DNA of 64,000 nucleotides from Kribbella soli (GTDB lineage Bacteria > Actinomycetota > Actinomycetes > Propionibacteriales > Kribbellaceae). The notes beneath the pieces are model-generated. The model saw only the letters and a program-made list of their open reading frames with translations. It made no database searches and was not told the origin of the DNA. The DNA is taken from NCBI RefSeq assembly GCF_004331345.1, contig NZ_SJJZ01000001.1:496001-560000 (forward strand), given 5' to 3'. Positions within the stretch are counted from its first letter, which is position 1. Every line of letters starts with the position of its first letter. The position numbers and the translations under genes are program-made. Shown here one piece after another: positions 28,035-37,976 of this stretch.

Positions 28035-28037
28035 GGG

Positions 28038-28739
28038 TCAGTACCAGCCCTTGGCTTGGGAGTGGCCCCAGGCGCTGCAGGGGGAGCCGTAGGTGGCTTC
28101 GATGTAGTCCAGGCCCCACTTGATCTGGGTGACCGGGTTGGTCCGCCAGTCCTTGCCGTACGCCGCCATCCGGTTGCCGGGGAGCGCCTGCGGGATGCCG
28201 TACGCCGTCGACGTCGGGTTGTCGGCGCTGACCTTCCAGCGGGACTCCTTGTTCCAGAGCTTCTCCAGGCAGCTGAACTGGCTCTGGCTCCAGCCGTGGT
28301 CGGGGAGGAGGTTCATCGCGACCTCCTTCGGCGTGCCCTCGTACTTCTTCCGCTCGGCGTCCCGGCTGGCCCGCTCCTCGCTCGACGAGCGCTGGGCCTC
28401 CCGGAGTGCCTGATAGCGCAGCAAAGCAGCGTTCTTGGCCTTCATCTTCACCGCGGCCGCGTCCTGCAGGGCGGTGCGCTGCTGCTCGATGGCCTCGACC
28501 TGGTTCCGCATCCGGACCGCCTCGGCGGCGATCTCGGCGGCCGACTGCGGCTTGGCCGACGGTGTGGTCGCGGAAGGGATCGCCTTCCCACTGTTCAGCA
28601 CGGCCATCTCGGCCCGCCCGGACACCTTCTCCGACGCACTGCTGCTCCCAGGAGAGCTGAAGAGGTCGATACCGGCGACAACGGAAACCACGGCGATTCC
28701 GGTCACTGCGAGAATCGCGACGGAGCGCTTCGCTTTCAT
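28038..28739 (-). CDS. Secreted lytic-transglycosylase-like protein
   Basis: 233 aa. Residues 1-25 are a signal peptide or anchor (KAKRSVAILAVTGIAVVSVVAG). Residues 65-135 form an Ala/Glu/Lys/Arg coiled coil. The C-terminal domain (about 140-233) has WSQSQFSCLEKLWNKESRW with the likely catalytic Glu, NPTSTAYGIPQALPG and QIKWGLDYIEATYGSPCSAW, as in the transglycosylase SLT/Rpf-like families. It probably cleaves peptidoglycan. Its stop is 4 bp from the convergent fucosidase stop. Confidence 0.88.
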   Translation of the reverse strand: MKAKRSVAILAVTGIAVVSVVAGIDLFSSPGSSSASEKVSGRAEMAVLNSGKAIPSATTPSAKPQSAAEIAAEAVRMRNQVEAIEQQRTALQDAAAVKMKAKNAALLRYQALREAQRSSSEERASRDAERKKYEGTPKEVAMNLLPDHGWSQSQFSCLEKLWNKESRWKVSADNPTSTAYGIPQALPGNRMAAYGKDWRTNPVTQIKWGLDYIEATYGSPCSAWGHSQAKGWY

Positions 28740-28828
28740 CTGTCCTTCCGAGAAAACCCGACCCCCGTCGGCTGCAACGAGAACATACTCTGACGTAAAC
28801 CGTCCGTCATCACAAGCAGGTCACGAAC

Positions 28829-28864
28829 GAACGGTGCGGTCACCGCGTGGCGACCGCACCGTTC
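28829..28864. terminator. Strong hairpin downstream of phoH
   Basis: GAACGGTGCGGTC (28829-28841) pairs perfectly with GACCGCACCGTTC (28852-28864), a 13-bp stem with a 10-base loop. It is 48 bp past the phoH stop and upstream of the transglycosylase start, so it should separate the two minus-strand transcripts. Confidence 0.7.
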
Positions 28865-28911
28865 TTACCTTTGCTTTACAGACGTTTATTACCTAACCGT
28901 ACGAACACTCC

Positions 28912-30243
28912 TTACAACTGCAGGTCATCCAGCATCTCGGTGACCAAAGCCGCGATCGGCGACCGCTCCGAGCGGGTCAGGGTGACGTGCGCGAACAGCG
29001 GGTGCCCCTTCAACTGCTCGACCACCGCGACCACACCGTCGTGCCGGCCGACCCGCAGGTTGTCCCGCTGGGCGACGTCGTGGGTGAGCACCACCCGCGA
29101 GTTGGCCCCGACCCGCGACAGCACCGTGAGCAGCACGTTCCGCTCCAGCGACTGCGCCTCGTCGACGATCACGAACGCGTCGTGCAGCGACCGCCCGCGG
29201 ATGTGGGTCAGCGGCAGCACTTCGAGCATGCCCCGGTCGATCACCTCGTCGATCACGTCACTGCTGGTCAGCGCACCGAGCGTGTCGTACACGGCCTGGG
29301 CCCACGGCCCCATTTTCTCGGCCTCGCTGCCCGGCAGGTACCCGAGCTCCTGCCCGCCGACCGCGAACAGCGGCCGGAAGACGATGACCTTCTTGTGCTG
29401 GCGCCGTTCCATCACCGACTCCAGGCCGGCACACAGCGCGAGCGCGGACTTACCCGTACCGGCCCGGCCACCGAGCGAGATGATCCCGACGTCCGGATCC
29501 AGCAGCAGATCGAGCGCGACCCGCTGCTCGGCGGACCGGCCGCGGATCCCGAACGCCTCCCGGTCGCCGCGGACCAGCCTGATCCGCTTGTCCGGCATCA
29601 CCCGGCCGAGCGCGCTACCCCGGTCGGACAGCATCACCAGCCCGGTGTGGGTCGGGAACTCGCCTGCCTCGGTCAGCTCGACCGCGCCGTTCTCGTACAG
29701 GTCGTCGACCACGTGCGTCTCGACCTCGAGCTCCGCCATCCCGGTCCAGCCGGACTCGAGCGTGAGCTCGGCACGGTACTCCTCCGCAACCAGGCCGCAC
29801 GCCGAGGCCTTGACCCGCATCGGCAGGTCCTTCGAGACCAGCGTGACGTCCTTGCCCTCGGCCATGAAGTTGCAGGCCACGGCCAGGATCCGGCTGTCGT
29901 TGTCACCGAGCCGGAAACCGGCCGGTAAGGTCTCCGGGTCGGTGTGGTTCAGCTCGACCCGAAGAGTTCCACCCTTCTCCCCCACTGGCAGGGGCGCGTC
30001 CAGTCGTCCGTGCAGTATCCGGAGCTCATCGAGCAGGCGTAGCGCCGTACGTGCGAAGTAGCCGAGCTCCGGGTGATGCCGTTTGGCCTCCAATTCGGTG
30101 ACGACGACCACCGGAACGACCACCTCGTGCTCGTCGAACCGCAGCATCGCGTGCGGGTCCGAGAGAAGCACTGAGGTGTCCAGCACGAAGGTGCGCTGGT
30201 CCGGTGTGGATGAGGTACTTGACGCCTTGGCGTGGATGGCCAT
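28912..30243 (-). CDS. phoH2: PhoH2-type PIN-PhoH fusion protein
   Basis: 443 aa. Residues 18-150 are a PIN nuclease domain with acidic residues in [22 protein letters not shown] and [13 protein letters not shown]. Residues 230-443 are a PhoH ATPase: [20 protein letters not shown] (Walker A), [20 protein letters not shown] (Walker B) and [20 protein letters not shown]. In mycobacteria PhoH2 is a sequence-specific RNA helicase/RNase and the toxin of PhoAT-PhoH2. I find no convincing PhoAT-like antitoxin ORF directly upstream. It fits the conserved Rv1095 position. Confidence 0.93.
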   Translation of the reverse strand: MAIHAKASSTSSTPDQRTFVLDTSVLLSDPHAMLRFDEHEVVVPVVVVTELEAKRHHPELGYFARTALRLLDELRILHGRLDAPLPVGEKGGTLRVELNHTDPETLPAGFRLGDNDSRILAVACNFMAEGKDVTLVSKDLPMRVKASACGLVAEEYRAELTLESGWTGMAELEVETHVVDDLYENGAVELTEAGEFPTHTGLVMLSDRGSALGRVMPDKRIRLVRGDREAFGIRGRSAEQRVALDLLLDPDVGIISLGGRAGTGKSALALCAGLESVMERRQHKKVIVFRPLFAVGGQELGYLPGSEAEKMGPWAQAVYDTLGALTSSDVIDEVIDRGMLEVLPLTHIRGRSLHDAFVIVDEAQSLERNVLLTVLSRVGANSRVVLTHDVAQRDNLRVGRHDGVVAVVEQLKGHPLFAHVTLTRSERSPIAALVTEMLDDLQL

Positions 30244-30647
30244 GTCGCACGTCCTCTTCTAGGCCGTGACGTACACCCTCGCCCCGGCCCGCCAGTGGTT
30301 AGGTGATGGGTCGGGTGCCGCCCTCGGGGTCCGGTGTTGACCCCGTCCGCGCCACCGCATGAGCGGCAACGGCGATCAGCGAGCTCGAGACCTGAGGTCT
30401 CGGGTACTCCGTTCGGCCCCTCATGGGGCAACCGGCTGGAACGAGATTCTCAAACTGATCGGGCCTCCCGTGACAGCCGGCTTCCCCTCCGACCGTCAAT
30501 GTCAGGGTAGGAGCCTCGTGCAAACGGCGCAGCCCGACACGCCCGGCCACGGGGTTAACACGGTGTTACGCCTTCCCCCCACCCGAGGGAGCCACGTCAC
30601 TCCGCGGGGTGATCCGGTACGCCGGGGCGCCCGGCGAGGCTCGGTGC
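30244..30647. other. 404-bp intergenic leader between divergent phoH2 and a membrane gene
   Basis: No convincing gene is seen. Two hairpins stand out: CGAGACC-TGA-GGTCTCG at 30386-30402 and GCCCC-TCAT-GGGGC at 30416-30429. An AGAGGA lies just before the phoH2 start. I looked for ydaO, cobalamin and T-box features on both strands and found none. The length allows a long 5' UTR or a small RNA. Confidence 0.4.
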
Positions 30648-31856
30648 ATGACGAAGAACTGGCCGACGTGGACCGGGTACCTCACCGCGCTCTGGTCCCT
30701 CGTGTACGGCGTACTCGGCCTCTACTGGACCCTCGGCGGCGCCGGCTACCCGTTCGCGCGGGTCGCCGACGATCAGGCGTCGGCATCGATCCTTGAAGGT
30801 ACGCCGGTACACGTGGTCGCGCCCGTGATGGTCGCGATCGGGCTCGGCGGCGCCGTACTCGCGCTCGTGATGACCCGGATGAGGCCGCGCGGGTCGATCC
30901 TGCAGGCGATTGCCGCCGTACTCGCGGTCGGTCTCGCCCTCGTCATCCCCGATTACACGCTGATCGCGGTGGTCGCCATGGCCCCGGCACTGATCGTGTT
31001 CGCGTTCACCGGCGTACCGGGGCCGCAGGACGGCGTCGGCGACATCCTGTACTGGCACCGCGTGAACCTGATCATCCTGTTCGTCGGCGGCCTGCTCTGG
31101 GCGGCGACGGCACTCGCCTACCACCGGCGCAGCCGCAATGCCTGCGTCTCGTGCGGCCGGCGCACCCGCGATCCGGCCTGGATGCGACCGGAGGCTGCGC
31201 TCCGGTGGGGCAGGTGGGCGGTCGCGGTCGCTGTGGTGGCGAACCTTCCGTACGAGTTCACCCGGATCGCCTGGTACCTCGGCTGGCCGGTCGGCATCAC
31301 CGACGAGTTCCACCAGATGATGGCCGACACGCCCGGAATGCTCGAGATGGGCCTCGGCCTGGCCGTGATGGGCCTGGGCGGAGGCGTCCTCACCCACGGA
31401 CTGGTGCACCGGTGGGGCGAGATCTACCCCCGCTGGATCTGGTTCAAGGCCAGCCGGCGCGTCCCACCTCGCCTCGCGATCATCCCGGCCTCGATCGTCG
31501 CCGTCGTACTGATCCCCGCCGGCCTGATGAACACCCAGGCCCCACTCGGCGGCGACATGTGGGCGACCAACGGCCCCGGCATCCTCTGGATCCTCTGGGG
31601 TACGGCGCTGGGCGTGGCGACGTACGCGTACTACCTCAGGCGCCGCACCACCTGTACCCGCTGCGGCCGAGGAACGCCGTCGGCCGTGCAGATCAGGTCC
31701 CGAAGCGGCGCTCGCGTTGGGCGTAGCTTCGGATGGCGCGGAGGAAGTCGACGTGACGGAAGTCCGGCCAGAGCGCCTCACAGAAGTAGAACTCGCTCAG
31801 CGCGCTCTGCCAGAGCAGGAAGCCGCCCAGGCGCTGCTCACCCGACGTCCGGATGA
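30648..31856 (+). CDS. Polytopic membrane protein with two CxxC motifs
   Basis: 402 aa from the ATG at 30648. About eight transmembrane helices are visible. Two short loops carry CVSCGRRTR (after helix 4) and CTRCGRGT (near the C-terminus), which could together bind one zinc. The last ~70 residues are Arg/Ser-rich and antisense to the uppS C-terminus (164-bp overlap), so the true end may be earlier if a frameshift is present. Family not recognised. Confidence 0.7.
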   Translation: MTKNWPTWTGYLTALWSLVYGVLGLYWTLGGAGYPFARVADDQASASILEGTPVHVVAPVMVAIGLGGAVLALVMTRMRPRGSILQAIAAVLAVGLALVIPDYTLIAVVAMAPALIVFAFTGVPGPQDGVGDILYWHRVNLIILFVGGLLWAATALAYHRRSRNACVSCGRRTRDPAWMRPEAALRWGRWAVAVAVVANLPYEFTRIAWYLGWPVGITDEFHQMMADTPGMLEMGLGLAVMGLGGGVLTHGLVHRWGEIYPRWIWFKASRRVPPRLAIIPASIVAVVLIPAGLMNTQAPLGGDMWATNGPGILWILWGTALGVATYAYYLRRRTTCTRCGRGTPSAVQIRSRSGARVGRSFGWRGGSRRDGSPARAPHRSRTRSARSARAGSRPGAAHPTSG

Positions 31857-32472
31857 CCAGATCCGGGTCGGGCTGGCCCTTGGTGTAGAGGTGCCGCGCG
31901 ATGTGCTCCACGTCGACGCGGTCGGCCAGCTCCTCGATCGAGATGCCCTTCGCGGCCTCCTCGAGGAGCAGCGACCGGACCGCGTCGGCCAGCTCGCGAC
32001 GTCCGCCGTACCCGACCGCGACGTTGACCAGCATCCCCTCGACGTCGTGGGTGTCCGTCTCCGCCGCCTTCAGCGCCTCGGCGGTGGTGCCGGGCAGCAG
32101 GTCGAGTGCGCCGACCGGGTGGATCCGGTAGCGGCCGATCGCGGTCAGCTCCTCGACCGTCTGCTCGATGATCCGCAGCAGCGGCTCCAGCTCGTCCGCC
32201 GGGCGGGTCAGGTTGTCGGTGGACAGCATCCACACCGTGACCACCTTGACGCCGACACCGTCGCACCAGTTCAGGAACTCGGAGATCTTGTTCGCCCCGG
32301 CCTCGTGGCCGCGCGACACCGGGTCGCCGACCTGGCGGGCCCAGCGCCGGTTGCCGTCGATGATGACCCCGATGTGCCGCGGGATCCGGTCCAGCGACAG
32401 CGATCGGGTCAGCCGCCGCTCGTACAGGCGGTAGACCGCGTCGCGCAGCTTCTGCTTGCCAGGTGTCCGCAT
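31693..32472 (-). CDS. uppS: Short-chain cis-prenyl transferase (UppS family, Rv1086-like)
   Basis: 259 aa. RIPRHIGVIIDGNRRWARQVG carries the catalytic Asp, then VVTVWMLSTDNLTRPADEL, NVAVGYGGRRELADAV and the C-terminal PDLVIRTSGEQRLGGFLLWQ with the Arg residues that bind IPP. The enzyme makes Z-prenyl diphosphates. In M. tuberculosis the neighbour of hemolysin III (Rv1086) makes Z,E-farnesyl diphosphate, and the same gene order here suggests that product rather than the long undecaprenyl chain. Confidence 0.92.
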   Translation of the reverse strand: MRTPGKQKLRDAVYRLYERRLTRSLSLDRIPRHIGVIIDGNRRWARQVGDPVSRGHEAGANKISEFLNWCDGVGVKVVTVWMLSTDNLTRPADELEPLLRIIEQTVEELTAIGRYRIHPVGALDLLPGTTAEALKAAETDTHDVEGMLVNVAVGYGGRRELADAVRSLLLEEAAKGISIEELADRVDVEHIARHLYTKGQPDPDLVIRTSGEQRLGGFLLWQSALSEFYFCEALWPDFRHVDFLRAIRSYAQRERRFGT

Positions 32473-32663
32473 GGGCAGGGTGCTCTCCTCGAAGACTCTC
32501 GGTCACGAGGCTAGCCCAGAAACGCCCGGTACGAGAGGCCCTGGAGTGGCTCACAGAAAGCTGCCGGAAAGGTCGAACTTTCTGCGAAGTTCGTGCATCG
32601 TAAACGTGGGGGTGCTGCATCACCCGGGTGACTTCGCCTACATTTCATTCTTCCGACCGATGC

Positions 32664-32697
32664 AACCTACGGTTCCGTAGGTTACGGTTGCGTAGGT
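32664..32697. promoter_or_regulatory. Tandem palindromic operator upstream of trhA
   Basis: AACCTACGG-TT-CCGTAGGTT at 32664-32683 is a perfect 9+2+9 palindrome. TACGGTTCCGTAGGT (32668-32682) is followed directly by TACGGTTGCGTAGGT (32683-32697), a 15-bp tandem copy with one change. The sites end 35 bp before the trhA ATG, so a dimeric regulator probably controls it. The regulator is not encoded next door. Confidence 0.6.
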
Positions 32698-32731
32698 ACG
32701 AACCGCCCGGACACCCCTCGAAAGGACGGCG

Positions 32732-33427
32732 ATGACCGTTTCCGACGCACCACCCCAGGAACTCGGTCACCGGCTCTCCGGGCGCCTCGGCCCACTCAAG
32801 CCCAAGCTCCGCGGCTGGTTGCACGCCGGGACGTTCCCGTTCGCCACCGCCGCCGGCATCGTGCTGATCTGCCTGGCACCGCACGCGAACGCGCGCTGGG
32901 CGGCCGCGGTCTACACCGCAGGGTCGATGCTGCTGTTCGGCATCTCCGCGCTGTACCACCGGTTCTACTGGGGCCCGACCGGCGAGGCGATCCTGCGCCG
33001 GCTCGACCACAGCAACATCTTCCTGCTGATCGCCGGCACCTACACGCCGCTCGGCATGGTACTGCTGCACGGCAACGACCGGGTGCTGATGCTCGGCCTG
33101 GCCTGGGGCGGCGCGGTGCTCGGCATCCTGTTCCGGATCTTCTGGCTCAGCGCGCCGCGCTGGATCTACACCCCGCTCTACCTGGCGCTGGGCTGGGTCG
33201 CGATCTTCTGGATGGGCGACATCTACCACTCCGGCGGCGCGGCGGTCGTCACGCTGATCGCCGTCGGCGGCGGCCTGTACTCGATCGGCGCGGTCGTCTA
33301 CGGCACCAAGCGCCCGAACCCGTCCCCCCGCTGGTTCGGCTTCCACGAAATCTTCCACGCCTTCACCGTCGCCGCCTTCATCTGCCACTACATCGCAGTA
33401 AGCATCGCGACCTACCGCGCGGGCTAA
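32732..33427 (+). CDS. trhA: Hemolysin III / TrhA (PAQR family)
   Basis: 231 aa, seven transmembrane helices. Metal-site motifs of the PAQR family are present: SALYHRFYW (Ser and His after helix 2), RRLDHSNIFLLIAGTYTPL and the C-terminal GFHEIFHAFTVAAFICHY with the two His. Bacterial members affect membrane lipid/fluidity homeostasis. The gene is diverged from uppS with a strong palindromic operator between. It corresponds to Rv1085c. Confidence 0.92.
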   Translation: MTVSDAPPQELGHRLSGRLGPLKPKLRGWLHAGTFPFATAAGIVLICLAPHANARWAAAVYTAGSMLLFGISALYHRFYWGPTGEAILRRLDHSNIFLLIAGTYTPLGMVLLHGNDRVLMLGLAWGGAVLGILFRIFWLSAPRWIYTPLYLALGWVAIFWMGDIYHSGGAAVVTLIAVGGGLYSIGAVVYGTKRPNPSPRWFGFHEIFHAFTVAAFICHYIAVSIATYRAG

Positions 33428-33474
33428 CCACCCGCGACCACAGACCACACGCCTCAGCCGAGGTTCGGCCACTG

Positions 33475-34250
33475 GGGACACCCGCCGGGGTCCGGGAACA
33501 AGCAATAGCCTGCCCCCACACCCCATCGCCTGTCCCCAGTCGGGCGCCCCGGAACATTTCTGCCACGAGCTGCAACATATGTTCCGCAAACCGCCCGTAG
33601 ACCGCGGAGCCGAGCGGCACATCCGCCCGCCAAGCACCCCCGCTCGTCGCACACCCCCGCGCGCCAGCGAAGCCGGCCAACAAACAGCCACAAGGCGTGC
33701 CCGATCTACATCCACACCACCACCCCGCGCCGGAGACACCCGGCGGGGACCGGGAACAAGCAATAGCCTGTCGCCACACCCCATCGCCTGTCCCTGGTGC
33801 GATCCAGTGCGGTACTGCGGAACATTTCTGCCACCAGTTGCAACATTTGTTCCGCAAACCGCCCGTAGACCGCGGAGCCGAGCGGCACATCCGCCCGCCA
33901 AGCACCCCCGCTCATCACACACCCCGCGCCCCGGCGGAGCCGGGCAACGGGCAGTCGCGCCGGAGGCGTGTCCGGTCTGCATCCCCCGCCACCACACGCC
34001 CGCCGAGTGCGTCGGCCCTCACCACGGTTCGCCCACCGGGACACCCGCCGGGGTCCGGGAACAAGCAATAGCCTGTCCCCACACCCCATCGCCTGTCCCC
34101 AGTCCGATCCAGTCGGGTACTCCGGAACGTTTCTGTCGCCGGCTGCGACATTTGTTCCGCCGAGCGCATCCGCTCGTCCCACACACCCCTCGCGCCGGCG
34201 GAGCCGGGCAACGGGCAGTCGCGCCGGAGGCGTGTCCGGTCTGTGTCTGT
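33475..34250. repeat. Three-unit non-coding tandem repeat (about 258-305 bp period)
   Basis: The core GGGAACAAGCAATAGCC occurs at 33494, 33752 and 34057. Each copy is followed by two GCCTGTCCCC-like blocks around ACACCCCATC, then GGAAC(A/G)TTTCTG...TTGTTCCGC. Units 1 and 2 share a further AAACCGCCCGTAGACCGCGG block lost in unit 3; units 2 and 3 share a GGCGGAGCCGGGCAACGGGC block decayed in unit 1. Unit 1 also lacks 10 bases present in the others, so a reading frame is not kept. The plus strand is C-rich; the minus strand carries repeated GGGG tracts. It sits between convergent trhA and a MarR gene. Confidence 0.8.
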
Positions 34251-34693
34251 TACGGGTCGGTGCCTAGTTCGTGGAGGGTTTGGCGGAGGTGGGCGTAGCG
34301 GGTGGGGCCTAGTTGGGTGGACCAGGATTCCTCTACTCGGGCTATGGCGGCTCGGCTGAAGGCGACGGCCTCGTCGCCCAGCGGCGTACGGCGGACCAGG
34401 CGGACCCGGCGGTCGGTGGGGAGGCGGGCGGACTCGGTGTAGCCGAGTTTCTGCAGGTAGTCGACGTGCTGGCCGAGGCCCTGCTTCGTCATCGTCGCGA
34501 CCTCCGCCAGGTCGGTGATCCGGGCGCCGTCGGGCGGGATCAGTTCGAGCAGGCGGTAGTGCGAGACCCGGAGCCCGGGGAACTGTTCCTCGGACGTGGC
34601 CAGGATCTCCGACCGGATCCTCCGCAGCGCCAGCCCGAGCAGTGCGGCGATGTGATCGGTCCCGACCCGGGGGTCGTCGTTGACGGAAGTCAT
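34250..34693 (-). CDS. MarR-family transcriptional regulator
   Basis: 147 aa. Winged-helix core: FPGLRVSHYRLLELIPPDGA, ITDLAEVATMTKQGLGQHVD, the wing RLPTDRRVRLVRRT (Asp-Arg-Arg). It is divergent from a phosphotransferase gene, with repeated ACTTTACT half-sites between, so it likely controls both. The stop lies at the end of the tandem-repeat region. Confidence 0.9.
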   Translation of the reverse strand: MTSVNDDPRVGTDHIAALLGLALRRIRSEILATSEEQFPGLRVSHYRLLELIPPDGARITDLAEVATMTKQGLGQHVDYLQKLGYTESARLPTDRRVRLVRRTPLGDEAVAFSRAAIARVEESWSTQLGPTRYAHLRQTLHELGTDP

Positions 34694-34698
34694 AAAGC

Positions 34699-34732
34699 AA
34701 CTTTACTATCACATCAGTAAGGTGACTTTACT
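34699..34732. promoter_or_regulatory. MarR operator candidate
   Basis: ACTTTACT occurs at 34700-34707 and again at 34725-34732, with AGTAAGG inverted between them at 34716-34722. AGTAA/TTACT arms form overlapping palindromes. The site spans the gap between the divergent MarR and phosphotransferase genes and is notably AT-rich. Confidence 0.5.
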
Positions 34733-34746
34733 TCCTTGGGGGGAAC

Positions 34747-35901
34747 ATGATCACCGGACTGGAACCGTTGGGCCGGGACGCGTTGGGGGAGGAGGACCTG
34801 ACCGCGCTCGCGCGGACGATCACCGGGGACCCGGCGGCCGTCGCGGGCGCGGTCCGGGTCGAGCCTGTCGACTATCCGATCGGTACGCCGAGCACCGAGT
34901 CGCTGCACCGCGTCTTCGGTACGACGCTCGACGGCGCCGACTGGTCGTGCTTCGTGAAGAAACTGCAGTCCGTCAGGCACTCGCCGATCATCGAGTTCGT
35001 GCCCATGGAGTACCGGCAGAGCTTCATCGACTACATGCCCTGGCAGTTGGAGGTCGCCGTTCACCAGAGCGGCGTCGGCGACCTGATGCCGCCGGGCCTG
35101 CGACTGGCGCACGCCTACCGCATCGACGAGTACGACGACGACCGCGCGACCCTGTGGATGGAGAACGTCATCCAGGAGTGGGGCCCGTGGCCGATGGACC
35201 GCTTCGAGCGGGCGGCGTACCTGCTCGGCCGGTTGTCGGCTCGCCGGCAACCCCATCTCGTCGCGCCCCTGCTCGACCGGGTCGTCTCCAGCACACCTGG
35301 TACGGCGCTGCGGTACTACGCCGACGGCCGCGTCATGAAGTCTGCGCTACCTGTGCTCACCGATCCGCAGACCTGGCGGCACCCACTGCTGAGCGCAGCG
35401 GTCTGTCACCTGGGCGACCACCGTTTACGGGACGACCTGCTCGAACTGGGCGAGCGCGTCCCCGCAGTACTCGATGCACTCGAGGCGTTGCCGCAGTGCT
35501 ACCAGCACGGTGATGCGAGCCCGCAGAACCTGCTGGTCCCCCATGACAGCCCTGACGAGTTCGTGGCGATCGACTGGGGTTTCGACTGCCCACAGGCGGT
35601 CGGGTTCGATCTGGGGCAGTTGCTGATCGGACTGGCGCACGCGGGCGAGCTGGCGCCGGGGGCGTTGCCCGCAGTACACAAGGTGATCCTGAAGGGGTTC
35701 CTGGAGGGTCTCGCGGCGGACGGCATGCAGGTGACCGAGGAGGAGGTCCTCTACGGGTACCTGGGTTCGCTGCTGATCCGTGCCACGTTCACCGCGCTGC
35801 CGTTGGAGATGTTCGGCACGGCCAACGCTTCACTGGAGCTGTTCGAGCAGCGGGTCGAGCTGACCCGTGCGCTGGTCGACCTGGTTTCCCCTGTCGTTTG
35901 A
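34747..35901 (+). CDS. Aminoglycoside phosphotransferase (APH)-like protein
   Basis: 384 aa. The APH/choline-kinase fold is seen in the catalytic loop CYQHGDASPQNLLVPHD (HGD-x4-N) and metal motif FVAIDWGFDCPQAVGFDLGQ (Asp-Trp-Gly). The N-terminal lobe has FVKK as the likely ATP lysine. Substrate is unknown; many such proteins do not confer drug resistance. Its expression is probably set by the divergent MarR gene. Confidence 0.82.
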   Translation: MITGLEPLGRDALGEEDLTALARTITGDPAAVAGAVRVEPVDYPIGTPSTESLHRVFGTTLDGADWSCFVKKLQSVRHSPIIEFVPMEYRQSFIDYMPWQLEVAVHQSGVGDLMPPGLRLAHAYRIDEYDDDRATLWMENVIQEWGPWPMDRFERAAYLLGRLSARRQPHLVAPLLDRVVSSTPGTALRYYADGRVMKSALPVLTDPQTWRHPLLSAAVCHLGDHRLRDDLLELGERVPAVLDALEALPQCYQHGDASPQNLLVPHDSPDEFVAIDWGFDCPQAVGFDLGQLLIGLAHAGELAPGALPAVHKVILKGFLEGLAADGMQVTEEEVLYGYLGSLLIRATFTALPLEMFGTANASLELFEQRVELTRALVDLVSPVV

Positions 35902-35965
35902 CGCGATCACATTTCAGTCGTGTCACAGCTGCAACGAACGGCACCCCTCCGTGTATCCATGATGC

Positions 35966-37965
<2,000 letters not shown>

Positions 37966-37976
37966 TCACCGTGAGC

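Noticed and set aside
30244..30647. Riboswitch (c-di-AMP, cobalamin or T-box) before phoH2
   Set aside because: Some short G-rich strings recall these classes, but the defining core motifs and spacing are absent on both strands.
34115..34162. Conserved RNA stem TGTCGC/GCGACA in the repeat
   Set aside because: Present only in unit 3; units 1 and 2 do not pair at these positions, so there is no covariation support.
33428..34250. Minus- and plus-strand open frames through the tandem repeat
   Set aside because: Frames are long only because the region is GC-rich; indels between copies shift the frame and no start or ribosome site is shared.
33475..34250. CRISPR array
   Set aside because: Units are about 260-305 bp with long conserved parts and no short identical repeats with unique spacers of constant length.
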